From: Acidovorax sp. MR-S7
GTDB taxonomy: Bacteria; Pseudomonadota; Gammaproteobacteria; Burkholderiales; Burkholderiaceae_C
Assembly: GCF_000400995.2 (NCBI RefSeq)
Contig: NZ_DF238999.1
Coordinates: 263,554-327,553, forward strand
Direction: 5' to 3'
Length of the DNA: 64,000 nt
Under the pieces are notes generated by a model. The model was not told where the DNA came from and did no database searches. It saw only the letters and a list, made by a program, of their open reading frames with translations. Shown here piece after piece: positions 58,595 to 64,000 of this stretch; position 1 is the first letter of the stretch, and every line of letters starts with the position of its first letter. The position numbers and the translations under genes were made by a program.

Positions 58595-59464
58595 TCAGAC
58601 CAACTGCCTGCCTGTCAGCCGCGTGAGGATGGCCAGCGGGCTCGCCTCCTTGTCGTAGGCGTGGTCGGCGGGCAGATGCAGCGTCTGCTCCAGCATGTAC
58701 TGGCCCGACATGACCGCGTGCGTGGCCTGGTCCGAGAAGCACACCCACACCGATCCGGCAGGGAACGGCACCGTTTCCTGCGGGCTGCTCTGCTGGTACG
58801 CCATGTCGCGCTTCATGCCGTCGTGCAGCTGCAGCATCAGGTGGTCGTATTCGCTGCGGAAAGACTTGGTCACGTGCCGCGCCTGCAGCACCTTGGCCTG
58901 CCATGCGGAATACGGCTTGGCCTTGGGCAGGAACGTGCGCGCCACCGTCTCGAAGGGCTCGCCCACGCGCCACACGCGCGGCACGCCATCGGAATTGACG
59001 TTGGCGAACACGCGCAGGATGCGCTCGCCGTAGTTGGGGCGCGAGGGGAAAGCGTCCACGTGCAGGCGCCGGTCGTCGGCGCGCCAGGACTGCTGGCGGC
59101 TTTCCACCTGCATGGGACGGTAGCTGGTCGGCGCCATGCGCAGCGCGGAGGTGTAGTGGGGCAGCAGCGCATCGACCAGGCCCAGCGCCTGCTGGCGGAA
59201 GCGCCCGATCATGCCCGCCAGCAGGGCCTGCGTGGCGGCGTCGCCCGCGGCGCCCTTGAGGCTGCCGTCGACGTTCAGGCTGATGTTGCGCGCGCCGGGG
59301 TCGCGTACGTCGGGACGCAGCAGCGGGCGCTCCTCGGGCTGCAGTTCGAAGCCCAGGCTTGGAAAGAACAGCACCTTGCCGGCCTCCAGCGCCGCGCGCC
59401 AGGCGTCATTGCCCTGCACGGCCTGCCAGTCGCTGCCCTCGATACGGATGACCTGGGATTCCAT
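58595..59464 (-). CDS. Kdo hydroxylase-like Fe(II)/2-oxoglutarate dioxygenase
   Basis: A 289-residue cytosolic protein. RNISLNVDGSLKG, LRMAPTSYRPMQVESRQQSWRADDRRLHVDAFPSRPN (His-x-Asp iron ligands) and FSDQATHAVMSGQYMLEQTLHL (second His) are the parts I recognise from KdoO-type enzymes of Burkholderia and Yersinia that hydroxylate Kdo to Ko in lipopolysaccharide. It is the last gene of carB-greA-DUF4149-kdoO-like, 2 nt after the DUF4149 stop. The call is at family level. Confidence 0.8.
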   Translation of the reverse strand: MESQVIRIEGSDWQAVQGNDAWRAALEAGKVLFFPSLGFELQPEERPLLRPDVRDPGARNISLNVDGSLKGAAGDAATQALLAGMIGRFRQQALGLVDALLPHYTSALRMAPTSYRPMQVESRQQSWRADDRRLHVDAFPSRPNYGERILRVFANVNSDGVPRVWRVGEPFETVARTFLPKAKPYSAWQAKVLQARHVTKSFRSEYDHLMLQLHDGMKRDMAYQQSSPQETVPFPAGSVWVCFSDQATHAVMSGQYMLEQTLHLPADHAYDKEASPLAILTRLTGRQLV

Positions 59465-59466
59465 GG

Positions 59467-59880
59467 CTAACTCCCTTGCTTCGCTGTCTTCCACAACGTG
59501 ATGCCCGCGCACAGCCACTGGACGAAATACATGCCGCTGCCCACGCCGTGCCACAGCCGCAGATTCTCGCGCGCCACGATGCGCGGCGCCACGCCGTACT
59601 GCACCAGCAGGGCCAGCAGCAGGCCGAGGATCACAAAAACCATAGCTGCTTGCGCCCATTGTTCGGGATTTTCGGCATGTTTTCGCTTGGAAATCACCAG
59701 CAGACAAGCGCAAGCCGCTATCGAAATATAAGTCTGCGCCGCGAACAGCTTGGCCGCCATGTTGCCCGCCATGGCCGGCGTGGGCAGGTGCGCGAACAGC
59801 AGCGGCACGGCCACGAAGCCGATGGCCGACAGGCTGCCCCACCAGAGGGCGGCGGCCAGCACGGGCAGGCGTTCGTACAT
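59467..59880 (-). CDS. DUF4149 family membrane protein with repeat-derived insertion
   Basis: A 137-residue protein with four hydrophobic helices. MYERLPVLAAALWWGSLSAIGFVAVPLLFAHLP is the DUF4149 start. Helices 2 (about 45-62) and 3 (about 75-95) are separated by a polar segment (SKRKHAENPEQWAQ) encoded within two inverted halves of the dispersed repeat. The C-terminus is WHGVGSGMYFVQWLCAGITLW. Function unknown. Packed 2 nt from greA and 2 nt from the Kdo-hydroxylase-like gene. Confidence 0.85.
   Translation of the reverse strand: MYERLPVLAAALWWGSLSAIGFVAVPLLFAHLPTPAMAGNMAAKLFAAQTYISIAACACLLVISKRKHAENPEQWAQAAMVFVILGLLLALLVQYGVAPRIVARENLRLWHGVGSGMYFVQWLCAGITLWKTAKQGS
59642..59721. repeat. Inverted pair of half dispersed repeats inside the DUF4149 gene
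   Basis: ATAGCTGCTTGCGCCCATTG at 59642 and GACAAGCGCAAGCCGCTAT ending at 59721 are inverted halves of the dispersed repeat around about 40 bp. The whole is in frame in the gene. Confidence 0.65.
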
Positions 59881-59882
59881 GG

Positions 59883-60359
59883 TCAGATGTAGCTGACGGC
59901 CACCACCTCGTAGCGGCGCACGCCGCCCGGGGCCTGCACTTCGGCGGTGTCGCCCTCTTCCTTGCCGATGAGCGCGCGGGCGATGGGGCTGGAGACGTTG
60001 ATGAGGCCCAGCTTCAGGTCGGCCTCGTCCTCGCCGACGATCTGGTACTTCACCGTGTCGCCGCTGTCCTCGTCCTCCAGTTCCACGGTGGCGCCGAAGA
60101 CCACGCGGCCGCCCGCGTCGAGCGCCGAGGGGTCGATGATCTGCGCGGCGGAGAGCTTGCCCTCCACCTCCTGGATGCGGCCCTCGATGAAGCCCTGGCG
60201 GTCCTTGGCGGCCTCGTACTCGGCGTTCTCGCTCAAATCGCCCTGGGCACGCGCCTCGGCGATGGCGTTGATCACCGCGGGCCGGTCGACGGTCTTGAGG
60301 CGGTGCAGCTCTTCCTTGAGCTTCTCGGCGCCGCGCTTGGTGATGGGAATGGTGGCCAT
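59883..60359 (-). CDS. greA: Transcription elongation factor GreA
   Basis: A 158-residue Gre factor of normal length. The N-terminal coiled coil reads [56 protein letters not shown], with the acidic tip (GDLSENAEY) that reaches the polymerase active site. The C-terminal FKBP-like domain contains [15 protein letters not shown] and [11 protein letters not shown]-type sequence ([17 protein letters not shown]). It rescues backtracked RNA polymerase. It follows carB, separated by a terminator-like hairpin. Confidence 0.97.
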   Translation of the reverse strand: MATIPITKRGAEKLKEELHRLKTVDRPAVINAIAEARAQGDLSENAEYEAAKDRQGFIEGRIQEVEGKLSAAQIIDPSALDAGGRVVFGATVELEDEDSGDTVKYQIVGEDEADLKLGLINVSSPIARALIGKEEGDTAEVQAPGGVRRYEVVAVSYI

Positions 60360-60375
60360 GGGAAAAAGTCTCCGT

Positions 60376-60414
60376 GAAAAGGGAAACCGCCGCGCGTTGC
60401 CGGGCGGCGGTTTC
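60376..60414 (-). terminator. Terminator-like hairpin between carB and greA
   Basis: Minus strand: an 11-bp stem GAAACCGCCGC / GCGGCGGTTTC with a 10-nt GC-rich loop, followed by CCCTTTTC. Likely ends most carB transcripts before greA. Confidence 0.75.
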
Positions 60415-60464
60415 AGTTCAGCGCTTGATTATGCCGCGTGCGGCGGCAAGATCAAGCCAGGCCG

Positions 60465-63707
<3,243 letters not shown>

Positions 63708-63718
63708 GGTGTATCGGT

Positions 63719-64000
63719 TCAGTCGGTGGCGGCAGAAGCTGCCACGGGGCGCCGTGCGTCAAGCCGGTCCAGCAGCGCCTGGGCGCGCTCGGCGGGCAGG
63801 CTCTTCTGCATGAGCTGGATCAGGCCATCGCCCTGCACCAGCGGGCGCAGCACCTCGGCCTCGGCCTCGTAGAAGGTCACGTCCCATTCCTGCAGGCCTT
63901 CGGCGAAGGTGGCGTCGTCCCAGGTCTTGCCCTTGGCGATCAGCGTGACCAGCGGCATGGCCTTGTTCTCCACGAACGCCTTCTTGTAGGGCTTTTGCTG
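63719..64000 (-). CDS. C-terminal part of an unrecognised protein, cut by the window edge
   Basis: The frame is open from the window edge to a stop at 63719, at least 93 residues. A GTG at 63973 and an ATG at 63958 are possible internal starts, but codons continue to the edge ([18 protein letters not shown]). The visible part is mixed alpha/beta with a Leu-rich helix near the end ([23 protein letters not shown]) and no motif I recognise. It ends 11 nt before the carB start and so probably lies in the carA-carB operon. Confidence 0.6.
   Translation of the reverse strand, partial: QQKPYKKAFVENKAMPLVTLIAKGKTWDDATFAEGLQEWDVTFYEAEAEVLRPLVQGDGLIQLMQKSLPAERAQALLDRLDARRPVAASAATD

Overview
The window is a GC-rich bacterial chromosome segment, most likely from the Comamonadaceae (Betaproteobacteria; Acidovorax/Alicycliphilus-like). 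The evidence is the gene order tig-clpP-clpX-lon, phaP with PhaR-type sites, hpnCDE, a Bug-type receptor, a Kdo-hydroxylase-like gene, and a dispersed repeat of the ATAGCTGCTTGCGC / AAGCGCTAGAGG type that I recall from this family. Genes are packed tightly with little intergenic space. There are no rRNA genes, no CRISPR arrays and no complete transposase genes.

Layout. 1-8.3 kb: a truncated DUF1631 gene, ettA, a structured leader followed by rhlE, an M14-type peptidase lipoprotein and an unknown acidic protein. 8.3-8.9 kb: tRNA-Gly, -Cys, -Gly and -Leu. 9-15 kb: the protein quality-control block tRNA-Leu, tig, clpP, clpX, lon, all on the minus strand, with a heat-shock-type promoter before lon. 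15-19.5 kb: a two-gene RND efflux operon behind a TetR-type dyad. 19.5-24.2 kb: a damaged iron-uptake locus. The sensor kinase is intact, but the response regulator and the divergent TonB receptor have both lost their 5' ends at one junction near 21,345. A Fur-family gene and a 282-bp element of nested inverted repeats follow.

24.2-29 kb: hpnCDE (squalene synthesis), a YihY family membrane protein and DUF2069. 29-33.3 kb: LysR, divergent from a Bug receptor, an alpha/beta hydrolase and a FAD-linked oxidase. 33.3-36 kb: thyA, a DinB-like gene, folA and a LOG family gene. 36-43 kb: MFS, rmuC, a 2-hydroxyacid dehydrogenase, a Na+/H+ antiporter-like gene, pncB and a thioesterase. 43-49 kb: storage polymers, with phaP (polyhydroxybutyrate granules), a candidate small RNA, ppx, a ribbon-helix-helix-like gene behind a 37-bp palindrome, sixA and ppk1. 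49-54.6 kb: an OlsB-like acyltransferase, a PAS-GGDEF-EAL protein, glmM and folP. 54.6-64 kb: ftsH (TTG start, heat-shock-type promoter), rlmE, yhbY, a glycosyltransferase, a Kdo-hydroxylase-like gene, DUF4149, greA, carB and an open frame cut by the window edge.

Most of the content is housekeeping. The points most worth following up are the double-truncation junction in the iron locus, the nested inverted-repeat element with a solo end elsewhere, the dispersed repeat that has entered two coding regions and supplies two stop codons, the phaP-ppx small RNA candidate, the rhlE leader, and several genes with a -10-like hexamer immediately before the start codon and no Shine-Dalgarno sequence.
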